From the NCBI GenBank assembly GCA_910587555.1, contig CAJULV010000030.1:1-44403 (forward strand): a stretch of 44,403 nucleotides of DNA, written 5' to 3'. This DNA is from an uncultured Acetatifactor sp. (GTDB taxonomy: Bacteria > Bacillota > Clostridia > Lachnospirales > Lachnospiraceae). Position 1 is the first letter of the stretch. The number at the start of each line of letters is the position of its first letter. The notes under the pieces were generated by a model, which saw only the letters and a program-made list of their open reading frames with translations, searched no databases and was not told the origin of the DNA. Positions 8,343-16,702 of this stretch are shown here, piece by piece. Position numbers and translations under genes: made by a program.

Positions 8343-10499
8343 TTGGATGTGAGAAAGCACTTAGGAGATTCTATAAACGGATGTATGCTATGTTACGTGT
8401 TTTTTGCGTTGACAATTGTATTAAGCGATTACTTGCAGGTATTGTTGAGTGTAGAATATATTTATTCAGTTTTAGGTGCGGGAGTTATACTGGGAGGTTT
8501 CTTTTTATACTTTTTTAAGAAATATAATTTGCATGTTTATGGTTATAAGGTTTGTGTAGGAGATATTTTTGTTATATTATTTATTGGAATCCTTGGCTTT
8601 TTGAGAGGGACAATGCCGGATTCATGCTTTGACACAAGCAATTATCATCTGTATTTTCAACAGTTTTTGAACCGTGATTTTGTCAATACACATTTTTTCC
8701 CTGTGAGGGCAGTTAATGCATCTACTTTAGTCTTAGGCGATAGAATGTTTTATTTTTTTCGCTATATTTTGGGATATCGTATGGGTACTATGTTGAGCGT
8801 GCTTATTGTTATCTTGATATATTTTCAACTGAAACATATTATTAAAATATATTTGAAAATTGGAGTGAGTGAAAAGAAATTAAACAATATTATCGCCATT
8901 ATGGGTATTTTGTGCTTATTGACAGAAAATATAATTACCTTACTTTCAACTTATATGATTGATTTATTGTTTATTCCATTTTTGCTGGAAATAATAGAAA
9001 TAGTATTACTGCATGAAGAAAATGAAAGACAGAGTATGGGAATAACTATAATTTATTTATGTACGCTGCTTGGAATTGCCACTGCAATCAAAATGACAAA
9101 TGCAATGGTAGTTTTTCCGGTAGCGGTTTTATTTATTATAAAAAATCGTAAAAAGATTAAGGTTGTTCATTATTTAGAAGGATTTGCTTGTATAATAACT
9201 ATTTTACTGATATATTTGTATTGCAGTTATGTGATCACGGGAAATCCGGTATTTCCATATATGAATGCTTTATTTAAGTCAGAATATTTTTCTACACAGT
9301 TATCACCTAATGACTTTTCCGCTTTTAATGTTAACTTTGGACCCAGAAATTTAATAGAATATGTTTTTTGGCCAGTGTTCATGTTAGTATATCCGGAGAG
9401 AACTTCTGACATACCTTTCTGTACAGGACGATTATTTTTAATAGTAATAGGAATGGTAATATATTTTGGTTATAAACTAGTAAATAAAGAAAAATTAAGC
9501 CAGCGTGAAAAAGAATTTGCAATAATTTTTTTGAGTTTGTATTTCTTATATTTATTTGTATTTCGTGGTTATATGAGGTATATGATAGTGCTGGAATTAT
9601 TAGGGAGTGCTGCTTTGTGCTGTATCATTTTTAGGGCATATATCTCTGGAAATGCATTAAAAATAAGCATAATGTCAATGATATTTTGTTTAACTATTGA
9701 GCAGGTTATGTGGATGAGTAAACAGTGTATATATGGTCACTGGGAATGGTCATGGAGGGATATAAAAAATACAGAGGCTTTATTGGAAAATGCCAAGAAA
9801 AATTTTAAAGATTATTCCTCCGGAATTGATAAAGATATATTAGATCAAATAGAAAGTCTGTTGGTAGTAGATGCAAGTGGTTCGCTGGCAGTAAATTTAA
9901 AAGCGGATGTTCCAATTATTAATTTGACAAGTAGTGTTACCAACGAAACCACGGAAAAAATGCTGGAAGAAAGAATTGAACAGTTAAGTTTGTCTGGTAT
10001 ATATAGTTTAAATAAAAAAGAGGATTTTTTGAGCAATGTGACATTATATGCATCGTATGGGTTTATGCTGAAGGATATATTGCTTATATCGCCGGATTTC
10101 TATAATGCAAGATTTCAAATGCCGTTGGTAGAATTGGAAAAAACAGATGAAGAAATTGTGGTAGAAGTTTTGGATACGAGTCAAAAAGAAATACTTTGGG
10201 AGATTCCTGAGGGCACAGAACAAATAGAAGTGTTTTTTGGAGATTATGTGTTTGAAGAAAAATGGCATGATGACCCGTATTATTTAAGTGTAGGTATTGT
10301 AAACAGTCAAACCGGAGAAGAACAAATACTGTGCCGTGAAACGGTTCAGCAAAAGGATAATGCATTTGATAGGGTTACTATTGGTATTACGGATCAAACA
10401 TGTGAATTTGACTCGATTCGGGTCTGGAAAGAAAATAAAGAAACGGATGCAGAAGGTGAACAATATATTGTGATTTTCCAGTACAGCGTTAATGATTAA
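8343..10499 (+). CDS. Large GT-C-like multi-pass membrane protein
   Basis: A protein of about 718 residues, with many hydrophobic segments over the first ~470 residues and a soluble C-terminal domain of about 230 residues. An acidic motif after the second hydrophobic segment (FDTSNYHLYFQQ, with Asp97, Tyr101 and His102) is like the DxxxYH motif in the first outer loop of GT-C glycosyltransferases, which use polyprenyl-phosphate sugars. I do not recognise a named family. The start is uncertain: TTG at 8343 lies four bases after GGAGG, GTG at 8349 ten bases after it; the ATG between is followed at once by a stop. The gene is even more AT-rich than its neighbours and is the last of the operon. 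Confidence 0.65.
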   Translation: MDVRKHLGDSINGCMLCYVFFALTIVLSDYLQVLLSVEYIYSVLGAGVILGGFFLYFFKKYNLHVYGYKVCVGDIFVILFIGILGFLRGTMPDSCFDTSNYHLYFQQFLNRDFVNTHFFPVRAVNASTLVLGDRMFYFFRYILGYRMGTMLSVLIVILIYFQLKHIIKIYLKIGVSEKKLNNIIAIMGILCLLTENIITLLSTYMIDLLFIPFLLEIIEIVLLHEENERQSMGITIIYLCTLLGIATAIKMTNAMVVFPVAVLFIIKNRKKIKVVHYLEGFACIITILLIYLYCSYVITGNPVFPYMNALFKSEYFSTQLSPNDFSAFNVNFGPRNLIEYVFWPVFMLVYPERTSDIPFCTGRLFLIVIGMVIYFGYKLVNKEKLSQREKEFAIIFLSLYFLYLFVFRGYMRYMIVLELLGSAALCCIIFRAYISGNALKISIMSMIFCLTIEQVMWMSKQCIYGHWEWSWRDIKNTEALLENAKKNFKDYSSGIDKDILDQIESLLVVDASGSLAVNLKADVPIINLTSSVTNETTEKMLEERIEQLSLSGIYSLNKKEDFLSNVTLYASYGFMLKDILLISPDFYNARFQMPLVELEKTDEEIVVEVLDTSQKEILWEIPEGTEQIEVFFGDYVFEEKWHDDPYYLSVGIVNSQTGEEQILCRETVQQKDNAFDRVTIGITDQTCEFDSIRVWKENKETDAEGEQYIVIFQYSVND

Positions 10500-10513
10500 T
10501 AAGTAAGTTATAG

Positions 10514-10580
10514 AAGCAATCTGCCTGGTGGAAGTGAGACATAAATCATTCTCATCCATACGGTCCTAGATTGCTTTTTT
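10514..10580 (+). terminator. Rho-independent terminator of the polysaccharide operon
   Basis: The arms AAGCAATCT (10514-10522) and AGATTGCTT (10568-10576) are perfect inverted copies and are followed by a T-run. The long interior holds a second hairpin (TGAGA near 10535 with TCTCA near 10550), so the whole forms a branched stem. Confidence 0.75.
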
Positions 10581-10677
10581 TATGGAGATGCAATTTAGGA
10601 CTGAATGTTTAAAGAAGTTTTGGCAGGCTACAAGTAGATGTTGAAACCCCAATTGCTCCATTTCATATAAAAACACA

Positions 10678-10705
10678 TTACATCCCCCATTTCCTGTGTT
10701 AAAAT
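10678..10705 (+). promoter_or_regulatory. Putative sigma-A promoter of the phosphoesterase gene
   Basis: TTACAT at 10678-10683 and TAAAAT at 10700-10705 are spaced by 16 bases, and a TG one base ahead of the -10 box (TGT-TAAAAT) gives an extended -10. It lies about 100 bases upstream of the start at 10803. Confidence 0.5.
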
Positions 10706-10802
10706 AATTACAGCTTGATAAAGCGCGGAAAAAGGCATACACTATGTTTAAGAAGAGAACTCATTTCCGGCCTTTAAAATATGTAAAAAGGAGAGCATTT
10801 AA

Positions 10803-11654
10803 ATGAAACTTGCACTCATCAGCGATATTCACGGAAACTACAAAGCCCTGGAAGCATTCCTGAACTATATGGAGCAGCACCCTACAGACGCCGTTATCAG
10901 CCTGGGCGATTATATAACCGATGCGCCGTACCCGGAGCGTACCATGGCACTTCTGTACGGCATGCGGGAAAAATATCCCTGCTATATGCTTCGGGGCAAC
11001 AGGGAAGACTATATTCTGGATAACGAGGGCAACGGGGAGGGCTGGAAACCTTCCTCGGCCAATGGCACCCTGTACTATACCCTGCAGCATATTACGGAGA
11101 AAGACAAGGCGTTCTTCAGGACTCTTCCGACGGAGCGTGAAGTGTGTATTGAGGGATGTCCTTCCTTATATATATGTCATGGCACGCCGGGGCGGGTGCG
11201 GGGCAATGTACACCAGGAGGAAGGACTCAAGGAAAAGGTTCTGGCGGCGCTGCCCTGCCGTTATCTGCTGGGAGGCCACACCCATCACCAGGAAATCGAC
11301 AGGCGGCAGGGAAAAACATATATCAATCCCGGCTCTCTGGGATTCGCAGTGGACGGTGTGGGCAGGCGCGGGCAGTTTGCCATACTTGAAGGAAATTCGG
11401 AAGGGTGGGAAGCGGAATTTATGTCAATTTCCTATGATGTAGACGGATATCTCAGGGACTTTACGGAGAGCGGCGTGGACGACATCGGCATGACATTGAA
11501 CAAGGCCATCAAAAAGAGCCTGGTGACAGGTGTAAATTATTTTTTCAAATGCATTCTGGCCATGGAAGCGGAAGCAAAGGAGAAGGGGCTTGCATCTATG
11601 ACAGAACTGCCGGAAACGGCATGGATGAAAGTGACGGAGCAGTTTGAATTGTAA
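10803..11654 (+). CDS. Metallophosphoesterase family protein
   Basis: A 283-residue calcineurin-like phosphoesterase. The metal and catalytic motifs appear in order: DIH at residues 8-10 (LISDIHGNY), SLGDY, RGNRED, CHGTPG and GGHTHH, followed by the YfcE-type ending INPGSLGF. Such enzymes split phosphodiesters or phosphomonoesters with two divalent metals. GNRED stands where classical enzymes have GNH[DE], as is usual in the YfcE branch, so a nucleotide or small-molecule phosphodiesterase is more likely than a protein phosphatase. About 80 extra residues follow the core fold. AAAAGGAGAG lies just before the ATG. The gene probably has its own promoter and is 68 bases from the next gene. Confidence 0.85.
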   Translation: MKLALISDIHGNYKALEAFLNYMEQHPTDAVISLGDYITDAPYPERTMALLYGMREKYPCYMLRGNREDYILDNEGNGEGWKPSSANGTLYYTLQHITEKDKAFFRTLPTEREVCIEGCPSLYICHGTPGRVRGNVHQEEGLKEKVLAALPCRYLLGGHTHHQEIDRRQGKTYINPGSLGFAVDGVGRRGQFAILEGNSEGWEAEFMSISYDVDGYLRDFTESGVDDIGMTLNKAIKKSLVTGVNYFFKCILAMEAEAKEKGLASMTELPETAWMKVTEQFEL

Positions 11655-11722
11655 AGGATCTGCAGCGTTTAGCGACCATTGCTGAGCACTGACAGCAGGA
11701 CGATAAGAAAAAAGGAGTCAAC

Positions 11723-13543
11723 ATGAAATTTTTATTGGCGGCGATAAACGCCAAATACATACATTCCAACCCTGCCATATACAGCTTGCGGGCCTATGCG
11801 GGGGCGGAACTGCGGCAGTTTATAGAACTTGCTGAGTACACCATCAATCAGAGCATGCAGGAAATATTATCTGACATATATGTCAGAAAACCCGACATAA
11901 TTGGTTTTTCCTGTTACATTTGGAATTGGAGGCTGATTCAGGAAATGCTGTGTGAGCTGCCCAAGCTTCTGCCCGGCGTGTCCCTGTGGCTGGGGGGACC
12001 GGAGGTTACCTATGACGCGGGGCAGATTCTCCGGCGATATCCTCAGCTGGCAGGTATTATGGTGGGGGAAGGTGAGGCGACCTTCAGGGAACTGCTGGAA
12101 TATTACGCAGGTGCGGCAGGGGAACAGGCCTGTGCCGCCGAAGCGGTGAGGCAAAAGGAAAAGGGCAAAACCGTACGGCATTGCCTGCAGGAAATTCCGG
12201 GCCTGTGTCTGCCCGCAGGTTATACGGCATCCAGGGAACCGGTGGACCTGAGTACCATTCCGTTCCTGTATCATGACCTGAAGCCTTTTGAAAATAAAAT
12301 CCTGTATTACGAGTCCGGCAGGGGGTGTCCGTTTAGCTGCTGCTATTGCCTGTCTTCTGTGGAAAAGCGTGTCAGGATGCGTGACATTAGTGTCGTAAAA
12401 AGAGAGCTGCAGTTTTTTCTGGACAATAAAGTGAGACAGGTAAAGTTTGTTGACAGGACCTTTAATTGCAGCCATTCCCATACAATGGCGGTCTGGCAGT
12501 ACATCCTGGAACATGACAATGGTGTCACAAACTTTCATTTTGAGATTTCCGCAGACCTTCTGCAGGAGGAGGAGACGGCGCTTCTGAATCGTTTCCGACC
12601 GGGGCTGGCACAATTGGAAATCGGCGTTCAGTCGGTGAACCCGGTGACCCTTCAGGCAATCGGGCGTACAATGAACCTGGAAAAGCTGGAACATGCGGTG
12701 GCTGCTATCCGCAGCGGCGGGAACGTCCATCAGCATCTGGATCTGATTGCGGGGCTTCCTTATGAAAATTATGAAAGCTTCAGAAATTCCTTTAACCGGG
12801 TTTACGGCATGCGCCCGGATCAGCTTCAGCTGGGCTTCCTGAAAGTTCTGAAGGGTTCCGGCATGTGGGAACAGGCGGCGGAATACGGTATCTGTTATAT
12901 GGAACAGCCGCCTTATGAAGTACTGTACACAAAATGGCTGGCCTATGAAGAGATACTGCGGCTGAAGCGGATAGAAGAAATGGTGGAGATCTATTATAAC
13001 AGCGCACAGTTTATCCATACCATTTCCTTTTTGGAGCAAGCCTTTCCGACTCCTTTTGATATGTATGAGGCGCTTGCTGCTTTTTATGTACAGAAGGGAT
13101 ACGCGTCCGCGGATCCGTCCCGCGCCCGCCGCTATCATATTCTTCTGGAATTCGTCATAGAATATGACAGCAGCCGCCGGGCCGCGTACGAAGAGCTTTT
13201 GACGTATGACATGTATCTGCGGGAAAATCTGAAGAGCAGGCCGGATTTTGCAGCGGAGCTGTCTCCATATAAAGAGACGATTCGTTCCTTTTATAAGAAA
13301 GAAGAGCGGGAACGCTGCAATCTGCCGGATTATCAAAATTATGACTGGAAACAATTGATGAAAATGACGCATCTGGAGCCTTTTTCCCGGCCCGTCTGGG
13401 ATACGGCGCAGATGACCCGGGGGTATGAGGCAGAGGGAGCGCCTGGAGAAATCCCTGAAAAAAAGCGGTATCTGGCCCTTTTTGACTATCGGAAGCGAAA
13501 TCCCTTGCACCATGAAGCGGCGGTACGGATTTTCGGCATATGA
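11723..13543 (+). CDS. B12-binding-domain radical SAM protein, DUF4080 type
   Basis: A 606-residue protein. Residues 1-115 form a cobalamin-binding-like Rossmann region (LLAAINAKYIHSNPAIYSLRAYA, then IIGFSCYIWNW and LWLGGPEV). The radical SAM core follows, with Cys202, Cys206 and Cys209 (CPFSCCYC) binding the [4Fe-4S] cluster that cleaves S-adenosylmethionine, then LEIGVQSVNP and DLIAGLPYE. The last ~200 residues match the DUF4080 tail. The family is widespread in anaerobes and its substrate is unknown; methylation or a tRNA/cofactor change is often guessed. A basic insert near residues 135-160 looks variable. AAAAGGAG precedes the ATG. Oxygen-labile chemistry fits an anaerobic host. Confidence 0.85.
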   Translation: MKFLLAAINAKYIHSNPAIYSLRAYAGAELRQFIELAEYTINQSMQEILSDIYVRKPDIIGFSCYIWNWRLIQEMLCELPKLLPGVSLWLGGPEVTYDAGQILRRYPQLAGIMVGEGEATFRELLEYYAGAAGEQACAAEAVRQKEKGKTVRHCLQEIPGLCLPAGYTASREPVDLSTIPFLYHDLKPFENKILYYESGRGCPFSCCYCLSSVEKRVRMRDISVVKRELQFFLDNKVRQVKFVDRTFNCSHSHTMAVWQYILEHDNGVTNFHFEISADLLQEEETALLNRFRPGLAQLEIGVQSVNPVTLQAIGRTMNLEKLEHAVAAIRSGGNVHQHLDLIAGLPYENYESFRNSFNRVYGMRPDQLQLGFLKVLKGSGMWEQAAEYGICYMEQPPYEVLYTKWLAYEEILRLKRIEEMVEIYYNSAQFIHTISFLEQAFPTPFDMYEALAAFYVQKGYASADPSRARRYHILLEFVIEYDSSRRAAYEELLTYDMYLRENLKSRPDFAAELSPYKETIRSFYKKEERERCNLPDYQNYDWKQLMKMTHLEPFSRPVWDTAQMTRGYEAEGAPGEIPEKKRYLALFDYRKRNPLHHEAAVRIFGI

Positions 13544-13662
13544 AATCTGCGGGGAACAGGTCAGGCAGGGGGCGGACCCAAGTTGGTAGCCCGCAAAGGG
13601 GAATTTTATCGGGATTTCGGAACAAATAGTTGAATTAACATAACCGAAAAGCCACTATATAG

Positions 13663-13691
13663 TTGACTTTTATCAGGAAATGGAATACAAT
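13663..13691 (+). promoter_or_regulatory. Sigma-A promoter upstream of the DUF6465 gene
   Basis: TTGACT (13663-13668) and TACAAT (13686-13691) are separated by 17 bases, about 100 bases before the start codon of the DUF6465 gene. Confidence 0.75.
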
Positions 13692-13792
13692 GCATAAGGC
13701 GGGCTGATTGAAACACTGCAAAAAGCCTGTTAACATATACTTGTAAACATAGATTGCGATTACAAAAAGTCAGAGAAAGGAAGATAAGGATT

Positions 13793-14305
13793 ATGGCAAG
13801 GAAGAAGGCTGTGGAACCGGCAATACAGGCTGCGGAAGCAACAGGTACTGAAGCTATTGAGACTAAGGCAGAAGACATAAAGGCAGAAGAAGCAGTAGCA
13901 GAACAGAAAGCGGAAGAGGTGCCGGCAGCAAAAACCAGGAAGGCCCCTGCAAAGAAGAAAACAGCGGCAAAGGACGGCGGCAAGGCGGAAGCTGTGAAGA
14001 AGGACAGTGCAAAGGCGGAGACAGAAAAGGAAGCGGCAGCAAAGGAGGAGGCTCCGAAAAAGAGCGCCAAAGCATCCGCATCCAAGGCGGCAAAGAACTC
14101 TGCGGAGAAGACCGTTCTCCATGTTCAGTACGGCGGCAAGTCCATAGCGGCGGAAGACCTGGTGAAGAGTGCGAAGGACATCTGGAAATACGACCTGAAG
14201 CGCAAGGAAGCAGATCTGACCAGCATTGAAATCTACGTAAAACCGGAAGAGAATATGGCTTACTATGTAATGAACGATGATGTAAAAGGAAGTTTTCCTA
14301 TTTGA
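13793..14305 (+). CDS. DUF6465 family protein with Lys/Ala-rich N-terminus
   Basis: A 170-residue protein in two parts. Residues 1 to about 105 are low-complexity, rich in Lys, Ala and Glu (AKTRKAPAKKKTAAK-like runs), resembling histone-H1-like bacterial tails. The last ~65 residues are a compact domain: TVLHVQYGGKSIAAEDLVK, KDIWKYDLKRKEADLTSIEI and YVKPEENMAYYVMNDD, which matches the DUF6465 family of Lachnospiraceae. The function is unknown; the basic tail could bind nucleic acid, but that is inference. The ATG at 13793 has AAGGA upstream; in-frame codons before it lack a ribosome site. It has its own promoter and terminator, so it is a single-gene unit. Confidence 0.75.
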   Translation: MARKKAVEPAIQAAEATGTEAIETKAEDIKAEEAVAEQKAEEVPAAKTRKAPAKKKTAAKDGGKAEAVKKDSAKAETEKEAAAKEEAPKKSAKASASKAAKNSAEKTVLHVQYGGKSIAAEDLVKSAKDIWKYDLKRKEADLTSIEIYVKPEENMAYYVMNDDVKGSFPI

Positions 14306-14402
14306 GATTTTGCAGACCGGCACTCAAAAAGGTAAGCAGCGTAAAACGGAATTTGGAAAAAGGAAGCGGCTGGGGCAGCCCCGGCTGTTCCGAAAGAGAA
14401 AG

Positions 14403-14451
14403 GCAGCATCAGAACCGGCGCAGCCATGCGGGGGTTGGATGCTGCTTTTTT
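14403..14451 (+). terminator. Rho-independent terminator after the DUF6465 gene
   Basis: GCAGCATC (14403-14410) pairs with GATGCTGC (14438-14445), extended by AACC/GGTT inside the stem, and is followed by six Ts. Confidence 0.85.
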
Positions 14452-14492
14452 GCGTTTTAGAATTTTTTTAGAATTATTTTTGCCGAAATTGG

Positions 14493-14521
14493 TTGACAAT
14501 GTATAGGGTAAGTGATATTTT
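14493..14521 (+). promoter_or_regulatory. Sigma-A promoter of the hrcA heat-shock operon
   Basis: A consensus TTGACA (14493-14498) lies 17 bases from TATTTT (14516-14521). The CIRCE operator begins 15 bases downstream, so HrcA bound there would block initiation or early elongation. Confidence 0.85.
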
Positions 14522-14535
14522 ATGGTTAGCAGATG

Positions 14536-14562
14536 TTAGCACTCCTTTTTGATGAGTGCTAA
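14536..14562. promoter_or_regulatory. CIRCE operator (HrcA binding site)
   Basis: A perfect 9-9-9 CIRCE: TTAGCACTC, nine spacer bases, GAGTGCTAA. This is the known HrcA operator for class I heat-shock genes, and it lies directly ahead of hrcA, so the operon is autoregulated. No second copy is seen before dnaK or dnaJ. Confidence 0.97.
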
Positions 14563-14583
14563 TAGCGAAAGGGAGGCAGCCTG

Positions 14584-15630
14584 ATGGAGCTGGATGAGAG
14601 AAAAAAGAAAATCCTGCAGGCGGTCATCCGCAATTATCTGGAAACAGGTGAGCCGGTTGGCAGCAGGACCATCTCCAAGTACACCGACCTGAATTTAAGT
14701 TCAGCCACCATCCGAAACGAGATGGCTGACCTGGAGGAAATGGGATATATTTTTCAGCCCCACACTTCCGCGGGCAGGATTCCTTCCGATAAGGGCTACC
14801 GCTTCTATGTGGATGCCATGATGGAGGAGAAGGAGCGGGAGTTTGCGGAGATGCGGGAGATGAAGGGCGTGCTGGTGGAGCGTCAGAATAAGGTTGAGAC
14901 GCTGCTGAAGCAGGTAGCCAGGGTACTGGCACAGAACACACAGTATGCCACCATGATATCCGCGCCACGCTCCAAACGCAGCAAGCTGAAATTCATTCAG
15001 CTTTCCCGTGTGGATGCCCGTCAATTGCTGGCGGTGATCGTGCTGGAGGGGAATGTTATCAAGAATAACATCCTGCCGGTGGAGGAGGAACTGGATGATG
15101 AGACGCTGCTGAAGCTGAATATCCTGCTGAATACGAATCTGAACGGCCTGGCCATCGATGAGATCAACCTGGCGATGATTGCCGTGATGAAGCAGCAGGC
15201 AGGGATTCACAGCCACATTGTCGGCGAGGTCATAGACGCGGTGGCAGAAGCCATCAGGGCGGAGGAGGACCTGGAGATTTATACCAGCGGCACTACGAAT
15301 ATCTTTCGTTATCCGGAGCTGGCAGACCAGCAGAAAGCCAGTGAACTGCTCAATACCTTCGAGGAGAAGAAGCTGCTGGGAGAGTTCCTGCAGGATACGC
15401 ACGCTGAGGTGGAAGAGACAGGGATTCAGGTATACATCGGTTCGGAGACGCCGGTGCAGAGCATGAGAGATTGCAGCGTGGTCACGGCGACTTATGAATT
15501 GGGCGGCGGTATGAAGGGAACAATCGGTATCGTGGGACCCAAGAGGATGGATTATGACAAGGTAGTGACGACATTGAGAACCATACAGACACAGCTGGAT
15601 GAATTGTACAGGAGCGAAGAGAAGACATAA
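14584..15630 (+). CDS. hrcA: Heat-inducible transcription repressor HrcA
   Basis: A 348-residue protein of normal HrcA length. The winged-helix DNA-binding part is at the N-terminus (ERKKKILQAVIRNYLETGEPVGSRT-type, with LSSATIRNEMADLEEMGY), followed by the GAF-like and dimerisation regions, ending near GGMKGTIGIVGPKRMDY. HrcA represses class I heat-shock genes by binding CIRCE and is kept active by GroEL. The ATG is preceded by GGGAGG. It is the first gene of the hrcA-grpE-dnaK-dnaJ operon, the classical Firmicutes order, and the CIRCE and promoter lie immediately upstream. Confidence 0.97.
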   Translation: MELDERKKKILQAVIRNYLETGEPVGSRTISKYTDLNLSSATIRNEMADLEEMGYIFQPHTSAGRIPSDKGYRFYVDAMMEEKEREFAEMREMKGVLVERQNKVETLLKQVARVLAQNTQYATMISAPRSKRSKLKFIQLSRVDARQLLAVIVLEGNVIKNNILPVEEELDDETLLKLNILLNTNLNGLAIDEINLAMIAVMKQQAGIHSHIVGEVIDAVAEAIRAEEDLEIYTSGTTNIFRYPELADQQKASELLNTFEEKKLLGEFLQDTHAEVEETGIQVYIGSETPVQSMRDCSVVTATYELGGGMKGTIGIVGPKRMDYDKVVTTLRTIQTQLDELYRSEEKT

Positions 15631-15768
15631 CGCGTTCACCGAAAAGAATGCATGTTCGGAGAAAAGTGGGGAACCGCTCCAAAGGAGTTCCGGAAAACCG
15701 CGTCATATGTGGTCTGGAGATTCCGAGAGGATATGTAAATATGGAAAAGGAGGTCAGAGGCTGGAGAT

Positions 15769-16449
15769 ATGGCAGAACAGGAAGTAAGGACGGAAACAGA
15801 ACAGGAAGTTCCCGGCACTGAAGGAAGCGCAGAAGAAAATACGGAAGCCCGGACAGCGGAGGAAACCGCCGAGGAAGGGGGAACTTCTTCGGAAACGGCT
15901 ACTGAAAGTGCGGAGGAGGAAACCGAGACGGTCCCGCCGGAGGGAGAGGACCCGAAGACCTGGGCAGAGAAGCGGGCTGCTAAGAAACAGGCAAAACTGG
16001 ACAAAAAGTCACAGGGCTATAAAGAGCAGATTGAGCAGCTTGAGGATAAGGTAAAACGTCAGCTTGCCGAATTTGAGAATTTCCGAAACCGGACGGAAAA
16101 GGAAAAGCATGCCATGTTCGAGACCGGCGCAAAGAGCGTCGTGGAGAAGATATTGCCGGTAGTGGATAATTTTGAGAGGGGCCTGGCGACGGTACCGGAA
16201 GACAGGAAAGAGGATCCCTTCGTGGACGGCATGGAGCGCATTTATAAACAGCTTCTCACGGAACTGGAAAATATGGGAGTGAAACCCATAGAAGCCGTCG
16301 GAAAGGAATTTGACCCGAATCTGCACAATGCAGTGATGCAGGTGGAGAGTGAGGAGTATGAATCCGGCGTGGTGGCCCAGGAGCTTCAGAGGGGATATAC
16401 GTATCGCGAGAGCGTGGTGAGGCATTCCATGGTTGCGGTTGTACAGTAA
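15769..16449 (+). CDS. grpE: Nucleotide exchange factor GrpE
   Basis: A 226-residue protein. Residues 1 to about 80 are a highly acidic, Glu/Thr-rich tail of low complexity. The GrpE core follows: a long coiled-coil helix (KEQIEQLEDKVKRQLAEFENFRNRTEKEK), KSVVEKILPVVDNFERGL, and the C-terminal beta domain with FDPNLHNAVMQVE and GYTYRESVVRHSMVAVV. GrpE dimers drive ADP release from DnaK. AAAAGGAGGT lies upstream of the ATG. The gap to hrcA is about 140 bases and that to dnaK about 250 bases; no promoter of note was found in either, so co-transcription is likely. Confidence 0.96.
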   Translation: MAEQEVRTETEQEVPGTEGSAEENTEARTAEETAEEGGTSSETATESAEEETETVPPEGEDPKTWAEKRAAKKQAKLDKKSQGYKEQIEQLEDKVKRQLAEFENFRNRTEKEKHAMFETGAKSVVEKILPVVDNFERGLATVPEDRKEDPFVDGMERIYKQLLTELENMGVKPIEAVGKEFDPNLHNAVMQVESEEYESGVVAQELQRGYTYRESVVRHSMVAVVQ

Positions 16450-16702
16450 CCCCGTGTATCCGGCCGTTCCACCGCATAGTTAGGTTGTGAAATACCCATG
16501 CACTGCTGTGAAGAACGCCGTACGGCAGTGACATGGCTGTAATAATAAAAGGTGTTGTCGCGCATGGTTTTACGGGCGGCAGCATGTAAAGAAGGAAAGG
16601 TATTATCTTATTTAAGAAGAGATACCGGACTTAGAATCAAAACAGTATCTGCGTTTTCCCCAGAGGGGTTGTGCGGAACGATAACCAGGAGGACGATTAG
16701 AA

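Larger units (their letters stand above)
10500..10802. other. Intergenic region with terminator and promoter
   Basis: This gap of about 300 bases separates the AT-rich polysaccharide operon from the housekeeping genes. It holds a hairpin terminator at 10514-10580 and a putative promoter at 10678-10705. I see no coding frame in it with a ribosome site. Confidence 0.7.

Noticed and set aside
11867..13513. A 548-codon open frame on the minus strand
   Set aside because: It lies wholly opposite the radical SAM gene, which has full motifs; the antisense product shows no domain and arises from codon bias.
16450..16702. CACTGC/GCAGTG hairpin and GCCGTACGGC palindrome between grpE and dnaK
   Set aside because: The hairpin is short with a long loop and no T-run, so a terminator is not supported; kept only as an observation.
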